Notes under the pieces: model-generated
Seen by the model: only the letters and a program-made list of their open reading frames with translations
What the model was told of the DNA's origin: nothing
Databases searched by the model: none
Translations under genes and position numbers: made by a program
Shown here: piece by piece, positions 30,937 to 41,454 of the stretch
Layout of the letters: each line of letters starts with the position of its first letter
Position numbering within the stretch: position 1 is the first letter of the stretch
NCBI GenBank assembly: GCA_933822405.4
Contig: CAKOGP040001758.1
Location: forward strand, 109,945 to 173,944
From: Cylindrotheca closterium
Taxonomy: Eukaryota; Bacillariophyta; Bacillariophyceae; Bacillariales; Bacillariaceae
Reading direction: 5' to 3'
DNA: 64,000 nucleotides

Positions 30937-32223
30937 TTAGATGACACCTGGAATGAATCGATATGGCACTTGTCGTTTGTATTCTAGCCAATCATCCCCG
31001 TACTTGTGAGCACACATTTCATCGTCCCTCATGCTTCGATGCACCAATAGGATGCAAAAGTAAATGGCATAAAAGTAGGGCACAATACTATCAAAGCCAC
31101 ACACCAAGCACCATGTCAACCCCATGAGCCAGTCTCCCGTGTAGTTGATCTTTCGAGCCATTCCCCACCATCCACTGGTAAGCAATTTGGTTCCTCGCTT
31201 GGTTTGCAAATACAGCAAGTGCGAAACAGCAGGATCGTTTGGATTCCGACGGAACTTGTCCTTTTGTCCATTGGCGCCACGGAAAATATAAAAACCAAGA
31301 ATGTGAAGGGCCAAGATTATTCCCAATGAAATGGATGACAAATTGGGATCGTAGTTAACCAAGTACTTGGCTTGGAGACTGTAGGTAAAGGGAACCCAAG
31401 CCAAGTCGCCAAAGACTAGCATGTACCCAAATCCATCCGTAGTCACGTCCATGGTGGTCAAAATGGCACGCTCTTGATATTGAGCATCCCATACATAAAT
31501 CCCTTGAAAGATATTGACCAGATACATGCTTCCCGAAATGCTCCCATGCACTGCCAGTTGTTCTTGGGCACAGGCAATATTGAGCAACATCCATCCCACG
31601 AGACCGGGTCGCAATTCGCAAAAGACCTTCCAATCGAAATCTCCCCAACGAGGATTCAATTCACGGCCCATGAAATGATCGTATATCAAATTGCCCGAAT
31701 CTCCACCCTTGGCCAAAATCTTGCCCTTGGGATGAAAGGAATTGGTGTACATGTACAGACTCATGGCCAAGCAGAGTGCAATGTCGCACATGGCCAGAGG
31801 TTCAAAATATTTGTACAAGAATTCATTCAGCGGGATCTGGAATCCAAAAACCAAGCCAACGACGGCCCAAAAACTCAAGTGTCCATTCAATTTATACGGC
31901 AGGGTATTCTTCTTGTCGCCATGGACTGGAGCGCCCTGCACAATGGGACCTGGCAACACATACCACAGTAGTACCTTGAACAAGAACCACGACAATAATC
32001 CCAATGTGCATTTTACTAACGTCAACGCTGCACACTTGTCATCATCACACAACTCTTGAACAAAGTCAAAATTGATGGCACCGACCCGACCCATTTGCAA
32101 GAGCCACATGACGACCACGGGCAAGGCAAGGGTCGTGGCGAGGGCACCAATGGGTCCTCCAAATTCATACGGAAAGGGTTCTTCTTTTTTACTATGATTG
32201 TCATTGTTGTTGTGTTTGCCCAT
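30937..32223 (-). CDS. ERG24: Delta14-sterol reductase (ERG24 / FACKEL type)
   Basis: The product is 428 aa from the ATG at 32223; a longer frame above it starts only at TTG. It is a polytopic ER membrane enzyme that reduces the C14-15 double bond of sterol intermediates after CYP51 demethylation, using NADPH. Family signatures: GRELNPRWGDFDWKVF, ELRPGLVGWMLLN, TTMDVTTDGFGYMLVFGDL, WVPFTYSLQAKYL, FYIFRGANGQKDKFRRNPND, LLTSGWWGMARKINYTGDWL and the C-terminal LLVHRSMRDDEMCAHKYG with VPYRFIPGVI. The TTMD-TTDGFG block and the LNP motif favour C14 reductase over 7-dehydrocholesterol reductase (DHCR7), whose C terminus is similar. The N terminus is short and hydrophilic, without the Tudor domain found in lamin B receptor. 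Eight or more membrane segments are apparent. Confidence 0.92.
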   Translation of the reverse strand: MGKHNNNDNHSKKEEPFPYEFGGPIGALATTLALPVVVMWLLQMGRVGAINFDFVQELCDDDKCAALTLVKCTLGLLSWFLFKVLLWYVLPGPIVQGAPVHGDKKNTLPYKLNGHLSFWAVVGLVFGFQIPLNEFLYKYFEPLAMCDIALCLAMSLYMYTNSFHPKGKILAKGGDSGNLIYDHFMGRELNPRWGDFDWKVFCELRPGLVGWMLLNIACAQEQLAVHGSISGSMYLVNIFQGIYVWDAQYQERAILTTMDVTTDGFGYMLVFGDLAWVPFTYSLQAKYLVNYDPNLSSISLGIILALHILGFYIFRGANGQKDKFRRNPNDPAVSHLLYLQTKRGTKLLTSGWWGMARKINYTGDWLMGLTWCLVCGFDSIVPYFYAIYFCILLVHRSMRDDEMCAHKYGDDWLEYKRQVPYRFIPGVI

Positions 32224-32650
32224 AATGATTGTACGATATGATATATAGTAGGTCACAAGAGCATATATACGAAGAGGATAGGACGCTATCAAAAAAATCC
32301 TTTACGGGCAGCCAGCAATGCGTTTATGATTACTCCGATCCATTGGTGTTGAAACGGGACTCGCAGTTGAAGTCAAGTCAGTCGGCTGAATGAATCAAGA
32401 ACTAGAAACAGTCGAGTAAATCGAAGAAGCGGGAAAATAGAAATGCGCATAATGAAGCGGAGAAACAATTTGCGGATCGTGGTCGAATGACGCAACCAAA
32501 ATGACTTGGCCAATTCAAAGACAAGACGAATACCGGTAATGGATACGTGACAAATATAGTAAATCACACACAAACGCGAAAAGTCTCATCATCAATACCC
32601 CTACTGTTCACACTCCATCCACCGAAAGTGTTTCAGTTTCAAGAAAGATC
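32224..32650. other. Divergent intergenic region
   Basis: Upstream of ERG24 (minus) and the Gln-rich gene (plus). TACCGGTA lies at 32531-32538. No other element recognised. Confidence 0.5.
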
Positions 32651-33451
32651 ATGTCCTACAATAATAATAATAATCAAGGGAATACTAATGATCACAGCCA
32701 GCAACTACCGCGCCTCTATTGGGGCAATCAGCTATTGAATTTGAACGATCTGCAAAACCGTTTGAAGCCAAAACATTTATTGCAACATCCGATAACGATG
32801 GAAAATGGTCAAGCCTTGCCACTGCCCATCCTCTGTCAAATATTAGAGCTGCCTCCAGAAGCTGTCAATTTGGTAGAAACCATGAAAGACTGCAGCAGTC
32901 CAGATTTTATCGACATGGCACATACAGTTCGAGAGATTGGGAAAATGGACAATGGGGATGCCGAATTTGCCAGCTTTTTGAAATTTATGGACGCGTTGTC
33001 GGAACAAGAAGTGGTCAAATTATTGGCTGAAGAACAACAGCAACAGCAAGGTCTACAATCGCAAGTCCAACAGCAGCAGCAGCCACAGGCACAGCCACAG
33101 CCACAGCAAGTCCAACAACAACAACAGCTGCAACAAAAATCGAATGACACAACACGTATAAATCAACGAGTCCAACAACAGCAACAACAGCAACAACAAC
33201 TCCAACTCCAACAGCAAGCGGTACAAAAACAACAACAATTGAATTTGACAAGTATAAATCAACAAAGTTCTTCTTCCATGACAATGAACAACATGAGAAT
33301 GATGACGATGATGAACAATGCTTCTGCGCAGCAGCAACAACAACAACAGCAACAGCAGCAAAACACACAGCAACAGCAACAAGAACAACAAGAACCATTG
33401 AATGCGACAGGAGACCTCTTCTTCAATGGTAGAGGGATCTTCGATGTTTAG
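32651..33451 (+). CDS. Glutamine-rich protein with a short conserved-looking N-terminal domain
   Basis: The product is 266 aa from an ATG at 32651, no intron. Residues 1-20 are Asn/Gln-rich. Residues about 22-125 look folded: LPRLYWGNQLLNLNDLQNRL, LPLPILCQILELPPEAVNLV, and DAEFASFLKFMDALSEQEVV. The rest is mostly poly-Gln broken by Val, Leu and Asn, with a Met-rich patch (MTMNNMRMMTMM), from CAA/CAG runs that make the region length-variable. Gln-rich tails are common in transcriptional co-regulators and in condensate-forming proteins. No known domain was recognised. The large antisense open frames here only mirror the CAA/CAG repeats. Confidence 0.75.
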   Translation: MSYNNNNNQGNTNDHSQQLPRLYWGNQLLNLNDLQNRLKPKHLLQHPITMENGQALPLPILCQILELPPEAVNLVETMKDCSSPDFIDMAHTVREIGKMDNGDAEFASFLKFMDALSEQEVVKLLAEEQQQQQGLQSQVQQQQQPQAQPQPQQVQQQQQLQQKSNDTTRINQRVQQQQQQQQQLQLQQQAVQKQQQLNLTSINQQSSSSMTMNNMRMMTMMNNASAQQQQQQQQQQQNTQQQQQEQQEPLNATGDLFFNGRGIFDV

Positions 33452-33716
33452 TAGCATGATGATTCTTTCTTTTCCAAGAACCCCTTCATCTTGAATGATC
33501 GTCATTGGTCCATAGTTCGCAATCTCATTCAATGTTGCAGTATACTGTCAAGCTGGTTTGTGAAGACAGCAAATTGTGGAGAGTAACCCAAAACAGCGTA
33601 CCAAATGGGGGTGATAGGATAAAACTGTGGGCATGTGTGAAAATGAAACAGAAATGCAAATGTATACTATCTATGTACTAGGACTATTAAAATTAAAATT
33701 ACGAATGACTTTTCCT

Positions 33717-35612
33717 TTAAAAGGCGCCAACCATGTCAACATCTTGAGTTGCCAAGACGTCATAGACACAGTCCTTGACGGCCAATGGATCAGTCAATGA
33801 AGCGCATGCCTTCTCGGCGTCTTCCATGGAAACAGTGGATTCACTCAAGCGACGCTTACGCTCTCCACGAGGGTCTTCTGGTTCGATGCACTTCTCTGGG
33901 AACTGAGGAGGAGAGGCGGCATGGAATAGATTTCCATCGGCTGGAAGGACTTGCCAATCGTCACCAAGGGCGGTGTAGTCATGAAGCTCGGTGACACCAT
34001 CGCGAGCGAGCGTCTTTCCGGTCTTGTAGTCTCCAAGTAGACCAGCAGTGTTTCCAAAGACTGCGTGGCTTCCATTGAGCTTGACTCGGACGAACTCCTT
34101 GAAGAGCTGAATAGTAATGTCCTTTCCGGGGTACTTGGGGCTAAGATCAATGATGTATTGACGCTTGTAAGCAATTTGCTTCTTGAAGATGATGGGGAAT
34201 CCAGCAAGATCTTCGGCTTGACCTTGGTACTCGTAGTTGTACCAGTAGTGAGGTTCTTCGTCCTCAGCATCTGGTGTTCCCTCAATCTCGATAATGTCGT
34301 TTCCGATACGGATGGCAACGCTTTGGATGTAGGACCAGTAGTGAGGTTCTTCGTCCTCAGCATCTGGTGTTCCCTCACTCTCGATAATGTCGTTTCCGAT
34401 ACGGGTGGCAACGCTTTGGATGTAGGACCAGTATCGGACAATCTTGGTTCGGATATGAAGATCAAGTCCGAGGCCATCAGCAAAGTCTTCATCCTTCATC
34501 ATCACAAGGTCACATTGCCCATGGAACTCATAGTGCTACAATCAAAGTGGGACAAATAAGTCTAATTCATATGATTCGAGAACAAGTCAAAGTCAATGCA
34601 GCAAATAACTTACCTCATTCTTCCAGGTGGTGATGTGTGGATCTCCACCGATTTCAGGCCGGGGATCGCAGCCTGCAGGATTAGTACAGCCAGATATCTC
34701 TTGAGCCTTGATGATAACAAAGACACCAGCAAATGCTTCTGCAATTCCTGGAAGAGTACAGCGCATCGAGTTGATATTCCAAACAGCACCAGCCTCATCA
34801 ATTACCAGATCACTGTAGTGATCTGCGGTACCAGCATCGTGCCAAACGTAGCTGTCATAGTGCTTGTTCGGCATAGGCAGTTCCACATAGTCAAATGTCG
34901 CAGTTGGTTCGTATTTGAAAATATTGGCATCCATACCCCCACTTGTAATCTGCATACCAAACTTGTCAGCATTTGTGGCGGATGATCCCCTGCAGCTCCA
35001 AGGATTGTTGATTCCGTCATGTCCGATACAGATGTCGACAACAACGTTCAGAATGTAGCCGTTGGAGTAGATTTTAGATTTCAGCCAAGGCTTGCTGATA
35101 TAGGTGGTGCAGTCACGATCTTCATCGGTAACCAGAATCATATTTTTGTCAATGCTACCGCAATCGTTGAGCAGGTTGACACCTTCAATCTCAGCATAGA
35201 CGTCTTCCATTCCCTGCTTCATAGCATACCAACCATCTTCCGTTGCGCCAGCCGAATACCATTTAACAACCTCACTGTCAACGATGTGACCGCCAGCAGT
35301 GATTTTGGTGCAACCCAGGTGGTAGTAGTGGGCATTATTCGCGTAGTGTGGAGAACCATAGCCGAATCCGGCACTGCACAGGAAGACATCATCATAGCCA
35401 TACGCGGCGCTATGAAGGGTTTGTCCCAATTTTGGCAAAACCGTAGTCTTCATAAAGTTTTGATCACCTGTCATGGATCCAGATTCGTCCATAATGACGT
35501 TGATGAGGGCACATTTCTTGTTACCATTGGGCGCCGTATTGTAGTCGAACCGTGCTGTGGCTGCAGCTCCAGATAGGAGGGTGGCAGCAATAGCAAGAGA
35601 AAAGGTCTTCAT
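33717..35612 (-). CDS. Secreted vWA-GDPH/VWD protein, copy A
   Basis: Exons 35612-34614 and 34535-33717; 78-nt intron (GTAAGT, TTGATTGTAG), phase 0; 605 aa. The ATG at 35612 starts a signal peptide (MKTFSLAIAATLLSGAAA); the frame above it begins at TTG. Residues about 30-310 form a von Willebrand factor A domain with the metal-ion site D42-x-S44-x-S46 (IMDESGSM) and VTDEDRDC later. The GDPH motif is at 323-326, followed by TTWKNE, then after the intron HYEFHGQCDLV: a GDPH/VWD-type module as in mucins and in diatom adhesive-trail proteins. It then has GNTAGLLGDYKTGKTLARDGV, a basic processing-like site (RGERKRRL) and CVYDVLATQDVDMVGAF. A 93-bp in-frame duplication is present in the VWD part. 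It probably acts outside the cell as adhesive or matrix protein. Copy B lies head-to-head. Confidence 0.85.
34241..34426 (-). repeat. 93-bp in-frame tandem duplication in copy A
   Basis: Two 93-bp units (34241-34333, 34334-34426) differ at about two bases. They encode a 31-residue segment twice (YWSYIQSVA ... DAEDEEPH). Copy C carries this segment once, so the duplication is recent and specific to copy A. Confidence 0.92.
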
Positions 35613-37042
35613 CTTTCGAAAGGGCGTGACTTGTGACTTTCTTGTAAGATTTTGAAATTGTGGCAACTACTGTACTGTAGGACTCTTGCCAAACCTGTTT
35701 CTGTGGCAACAATATGTATTCCAAAGAAATAAGCCCAAATCGCGACCATGCTCCTATATCGAATACATAAATTGCAATTTTTACTAAATGTTTCGGCAAC
35801 GATGTGCTTAACGACGACAGTTCGTGATTCAAATTGACCGGTCCGTGTGATGGCACCAAATTCATCAAGCGCAGCAGAAAGGGCCAAAATACTACTACTC
35901 TCATGGCAAACGAAGTAACTGGAATAGATAGTTTCTGAGAAGTTCCAAAGCTGCATGAGAAGATACGTTTCTCACGTAAGAGAAAAGGGGAATGACCTAC
36001 TAATGCATTTTGGTTGGGGCAGTGTTGATTCATTGGATTGGCAAGGAAAAACGGCTGCTAAACGGTGCAAACAAGACGAATTGAGGCAAACAAGTGACGG
36101 GTGCCGATATTCTATGGCTACTCTATTTCCATTGCGTATGGACTGCCTTCGGCTCGAATCACATTGTTGGTGGGAATGGGGACAAGCGAAAGTTCTGCCT
36201 GGCTTGGCAGGCCAATTATGCCCATTCGTCAAACAGGCATAAAAAAGGGTATCATGATCGTTTATGGATCATGCCGATTACAATTTGGCGGCAGAGATAT
36301 GTTCTTCAAGTTATTGCTTCCGATGGGGAGCCTGCTCGTTGCTTCCCATGATGGCGTGCATTGGATCAAAGGTGACTTTCTCTGATGATCTTAAGCGAAA
36401 GTAACAACCTGCACGATCGGAGCCACCAAGCATCAATTGGAAGATGGCTTTCTGCTATTGTTGGTGCAATCGTATGAAGCCCTGTCTCGTCGTCCTTGAC
36501 GATGCATCTGGTGGTGTTCAAGCTCTCTAGCGCCGACCTTGTGCAGATGAAAGCCTTGCTTGTTGTATATCTTCGATCCTTTGCAACGTGGAAATTTTGA
36601 TCTCAATAATGATGCAACACGAGTATCGCGAAAGTTGCTTGGAGCTTGGAGGTTCACGTTGATCCAAAGGAATCAAAACATGAGATGTTCGTCTCGGTTG
36701 ATCCGTTTCACCAAATGCATTACTAGACATTTCAGTACATCCATCATTCTTCATTCTTCTTCCAAAGCGTGAGAAAATGATACGGGAGCAAGCTATCAGA
36801 AACTCACAAGCTATTTTAATATCATATAGCTCGACCGTCCAATTTGATTCACGAGCGCAAGATGACATAAATACACAAGTTGTCCGAGCGTAATTGGCCG
36901 GAAGACACCATAAATAAAAAGAGAAACGTGTGGCCTAAGTATGTATGAATGAAGGAATCAATCTCAATGCTCCTCACAAAATTGACTTGCACAGTTGCCA
37001 CAACTTCAAAATTTTACAGGAATACCGGTATCTTGGCGTAAG
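35613..37042. other. Divergent spacer between vWA-GDPH copies A and B
   Basis: A 1.4-kb shared upstream region. Frames here have no coding character. TACCGGTA lies at 37023-37030, just before the copy B start. The spacer probably holds both promoters. Confidence 0.45.
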
Positions 37043-38848
37043 ATGAAGACCTTTTGTCTAGCTATTGCTGCAACCCTCATATCTGGAGCTGCAGCCACAG
37101 GTCCAGCAAGATTCGATTACGATGGAACGCCAAGTGGTAACAATAAATGCGCCCTCATAAACGTTATCATGGACGAATCTGGATCCATGACAGGTGATCA
37201 AAACTTCATGAAGACTAGGGTTTTGCCAAAATTGGGACAAACCCTGCATAGCGCTACTTACGGTTATGATGATGTCTTCTTGTGCAGTGCTGGATTCGGC
37301 TACGGAACTGCACACTACGCGAATAATGCCAACTACTACCACATGGGTTGCACCAAGATCACTGCTGCCGGTGACATCATTAACATGAATGTTGTCGATT
37401 GGTTATCGTATGGCTCAACGGAAGATGGCTGGTTAGCAATGAAGCAAGGAATGGCAGACGTCTATGCTCAGATTGAAGGTGTCAACTTGCTCAACAATTG
37501 CGCCAGCATTGACAAAAATATGATTCTGGTTACCGATGAAGATCGTGACTGTACTACCTATGTCAACAAATCTTGGCTGAAATGGAAGATCTATGACAAT
37601 GGTTACATCCTGAACGTTGTTGTTGATATCTGTATCGGACATGTTGGGATCTCAAGCGCAAGTTCCTGCAGGGGAAGCTACGCCCCTGATGCGAACAAGT
37701 TCGGTATGCAGATTTCAAGTGGTGGTGGTGACGCCACTGTTTTCGAATATTCGTCAACTGCAGCTTCGCACTACGTGGAGCAGGCTGTAACCAATACCTG
37801 GTATGACAGCTACGTCTGGCATGATGCCGGTACTGCGGATCACTACAGTGATCTGGTGATTGATGAGGCTGGTGCTGTTTGGAACATTAACTCAATGCGA
37901 TGCACTCTTCCGGGTGTTGCCGAAGCATTCGCTGATGTCTTTGTTATCATCAAGGCCCTAGAGCTTTCTGGTCCCGACGACCGCGGCGAAAGCAGCAGTA
38001 ATGGAGATCCACACTGTAAGTATCGGCGTCGCAAATCAATATGATCTTGCTACCAGTATCCTCACACACTTTTGATATTAACTCCTACAGTCACAACTTG
38101 GAAAAAGGAACACTACGAATACCATGGACAATGCGACTTGGTACTTGCAAAAGACCCTGCTTTTGCCGGTGGCCTTGGTCTCGATATTCAGATTCGTACC
38201 AAACTGGTTCGATTCTGGAGCTATATTGGCAGTGCAGCAATTCGCATCGGCGCTGACATCTTGGAAATCCAAGGGCATGGGAGCGAACAAGATGCAAAGT
38301 ACTGGATTAACTTTGAACGCAAAGGTTCTTTAAGCACCGTTGGTGGATTTCCAGTAAGGATTGCCGATATTGATGATGGTAGTAAGGGCATTCAACGGGT
38401 TACCTACGAGATAGACCTGGGCTCGAAGTACCCTGGTCAAATGATTGTGATCCGTACGTTCAAAGAGTTTGTGAACGTCCGTGTGGTTGGTGCTACTGCG
38501 GAAGCTTTTGGAAGCGCGGTTGGAATGTGGGGAGACTTCAGAACAGGACATACTTTAGCTCGAGATGGAGTCACAGTACTAAGTGATTTCTCAGAGTTTG
38601 GAAGCGAGTGGCAAGTACTGCCATCAGATGAGATGCTCTTCTATACAACAGAGGAACCACAGTTCCCTCAGAAGTGTATTGAGCCAGAAGATCCACGTGG
38701 CCAACGTCGCCGCCGACTTGACGAGTCTTCGATTTCCGAAACAGAGGCTGAGAAAGCTTGCTCTGCCTTGAAGGATCCAATGGATCGCAAAGACTGTGTC
38801 TATGACATCCTCGCGACCCAAGATTTGGACATGGTTGGGGCATTCTAA
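37043..38848 (+). CDS. Secreted vWA-GDPH/VWD protein, copy B
   Basis: Exons 37043-38015 and 38091-38848; 75-nt intron (GTAAGT; TCCTACAG), phase 1; 576 aa. The ATG at 37043 opens a signal peptide (MKTFCLAIAATLISGAAA). The vWA metal-ion motif is D44-x-S46-x-S48, and the vWA domain is very close to copy A (GDQNFMK, GYDDVFLCSAGFGYG, LVTDEDRDCTTY). GDPH is at 321-324; the next residue, rebuilt across the intron, becomes Phe (GDPHFTTWKKEHYEYHGQCDLV is split over two exons). The VWD part is more diverged than in A and C (HTLARDGVTVLSDFSEFGSE). It ends with RGQRRRRL, a Cys pair and DLDMVGAF. Expected to be secreted, and possibly cleaved at the Arg run. No transmembrane segment or GPI signal was seen. 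Confidence 0.85.
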
Positions 38849-39396
38849 AGTCAACACTGCGATGTTTATTTTAATATATTCTTGCATTTTCAATTTCTCA
38901 ATTTTTTTCATTTTATTACAACCATGTTCGCCGTTCCAAGTTTTGAAAGGGAGGAATGACTGTTAATGCATTAGTCCGAATGCTGTTGCCAGCGTTTGTC
39001 TCCTTGGGGGGGTGCATAGATGGGGGTATGGTATGTAGTCTCAATACTGTATTGTTTGCCTCGGAGAAACTCATCAGCTGATGACATATTTTTATTGTTC
39101 TTCATTTTCTACGCAGTCTTTTTTCTGTCAACGTGAAGGTCCAAAGCAAGGGCGGTTAAAAAGCCGATTTGTTGAGTGGCAGAAACGGTACACTTGCACG
39201 CAAGAAATACTCTAATCATTACTAAAACCAATTGAATGCACTGCGTGAACTGCTTCGCCGGAAAATCATGCTGCAATTTTTTTGAAAGGTCATCATTTTC
39301 ATTTGATAAAACGATACGGAGAATTAACAAAAGTCCATATCACTTTTTATACAGTAGGAAACCAATAAGGCTCAGCACAAAAAAGAGCTTGGTAAA
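38849..39396. other. Intergenic region between copies B and C
   Basis: Terminator of copy B and promoter of copy C. A TTTTTATA-like run lies about 50 bp before the copy C ATG. Nothing else seen. Confidence 0.45.
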
Positions 39397-41222
39397 ATGA
39401 AATTTCTATTGGTATCCCTCTTCGCGGCCCTGGTGGCCCAAGAGGTCTCTGCTGCTTTCATCTCATCCGAGGTCTCGGGAATGAGCGACGTTGGCTCTGG
39501 ACCAGCAGTGAAATACGACTATGATATGGAAGTTCCAGGCAGCGCAACGAAAAAGTGTGCTCTGGTCAACATTGTCATGGATGAATCTGGTTCTATGACC
39601 ACAGAACAAACTTTCCTGAAAGATACTGCCATTCCAGACATCGTTTCAGCACTTTACACCCCAACATATGGCTACTCTGACGTCTTCGTCTGCTCTAACG
39701 GATTTGGTGGATACGAAGACACAGATGTCTATGATTACCGCTACGTTGGCTGCACTAAGGGCAATGCCAACGGTAGCTTAATGGATAACAGTATTACCAA
39801 TTGGAATGTCCGCGGACATTGGGAAGAAGGTTACTACGCCATGTCGAAGAGTATGGAAAACCTCCCACAAGTCATTGCTAGTGTGAACTTGAATACCGAA
39901 TGTTCCGAGCTCCACAAGAATATGATTTTGGTTTCCGACGAGGTGAGCTCTTCGAGCAACGTAACAAATTTGCATAATGTTCTTGGGTTCAACTGACACG
40001 CCCTATTATTTCCCAGGATCGTGACGCTGAAAGTTGGATCACAACTCCAAATATGATGAGGCAAGAGATCATTGACCATGGCTACATCTTGAATATTGTT
40101 GTTGATTCCACCATCAATGCAGACCATGACAATGTTGGCATGCAAGTGAACTCAGCCAACAGGAATACGATCTTCAGAGCTGATGGAAGTGGAGGATTCA
40201 CGTCTTTTGACAAGAACGAACCCTACACAACCTTTGTTGCACACGAAGACCTCGGTGTTTACACCCTTGATCACTACTATCCCCTCATCATTGGCACTGG
40301 TGGTGCAGCATGGAACGTTAATAGTCTACGAGAAGGAGTAGCCAACAACGCCAACTTGAAGCTTTCATTCGCTGATGCTTTTGTGAAGACCAAGGTTCAA
40401 GAAATTATTGACAACTGTTCTGGTAATACTTGTGGCGGCGGTGGTCGTTCCGAAATCGGCGGAGATCCCCACATCACTACTTGGAAAAACGAGCACTATG
40501 AGTACCATGGACAGTGCGATCTTGTAATGATGAAGGATGACGAGTTTGCTGATGGGCTCGGATTGGATATGCACATCCGTACGAAGGTTGTGCGACACTG
40601 GTCTTACATCCAAAGTGTTGCGATCCGAATTGGAAATGATGTAATTGAGATCGAAGGATCTGCGGATCGCGAGGATCAAGAAGCTCACTACTGGTATAAC
40701 TTCGAGCACCAAGGTGAAGCTGAGGATCTTGCTGGATTCAAACTCATCTTCAAGAAGCAAGTAGCTTACAAGCGGCAATACATTGTTGACTTGAGTCCCA
40801 GGTACCCTGGAAAGCAGATAGTGATCCAACTTTTTAAGGAATTTATCCGAGTTAAGTTCGATGGAAGCGAAGAAGCCTTCGGCAACACTGCTGGCCTTAT
40901 GGGAGACTTCAAGACTGGAAAGACCCTTGCCCGTGACGGTGTTACGGAATTGAATGATTACACTGCCTTTGGAGAAGAATGGCAGGTCCTTCCAGCAGAT
41001 GGAAATCTGTTCCACGTTGCTACACATCCACAGTTCCCGGAGAAGTGCCTCGAACCTGAGGATCCTCGCGGCGAGCGCCGAAGACGCTTGGGAGAGTCCA
41101 AGATTTCATATGAGCAAGCGGAAGCTGCGTGCTTCAGTGCCTTATCAGATCCTCTGTCTATCAAGGACTGTGTGTATGATATTCTGTCAACTCAAGATTT
41201 GGACATGGTCGGGGCATTCTAG
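39397..41222 (+). CDS. Secreted vWA-GDPH/VWD protein, copy C
   Basis: Exons 39397-39942 and 40017-41222; 74-nt intron (GTGAGC; TATTTCCCAG), phase 0; 583 aa. Signal peptide MKFLLVSLFAALVAQEVSA. The vWA metal-ion motif is D62-x-S64-x-S66 (IVMDESGSM). The intron falls inside the vWA domain, after SDE and before DRDAESW, where copies A and B are uninterrupted. GDPH is at 331-334 (GGDPHITTWKNEHYEYHGQC) in one exon. A Gly/Cys-rich linker (CGGGGRSEI) precedes it. The VWD module is closest to copy A, without the 93-bp duplication. C terminus RGERRRRL then CVYDILSTQDLDMVGAF. Likely an extracellular adhesive or matrix component, with metal-dependent ligand binding by the vWA domain. Confidence 0.85.
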
Positions 41223-41454
41223 ACTGTAAACTATACATAGAACTTTTGCATTTGAAACCGATTTTGTACAGAGCATGCATTAGATTGAAGATCCCTGAGA
41301 CAGAACGTCATTCGTGCCCGGCGTGCAACGAGATATGAGTCCCATTGATCGATTTCAACATTTCCATTGCAGTCTGCACAAGAAGTACCCAGTAATATAT
41401 ACAACGACACAACACTAACCAGCTGAACCAAAACGGCAATGCTAGCAACTGACA

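Noticed and set aside
33015..33532. Minus-strand ORFs rich in Val or Leu
   Set aside because: Reverse readings of CAA/CAG repeats of the Gln-rich gene.
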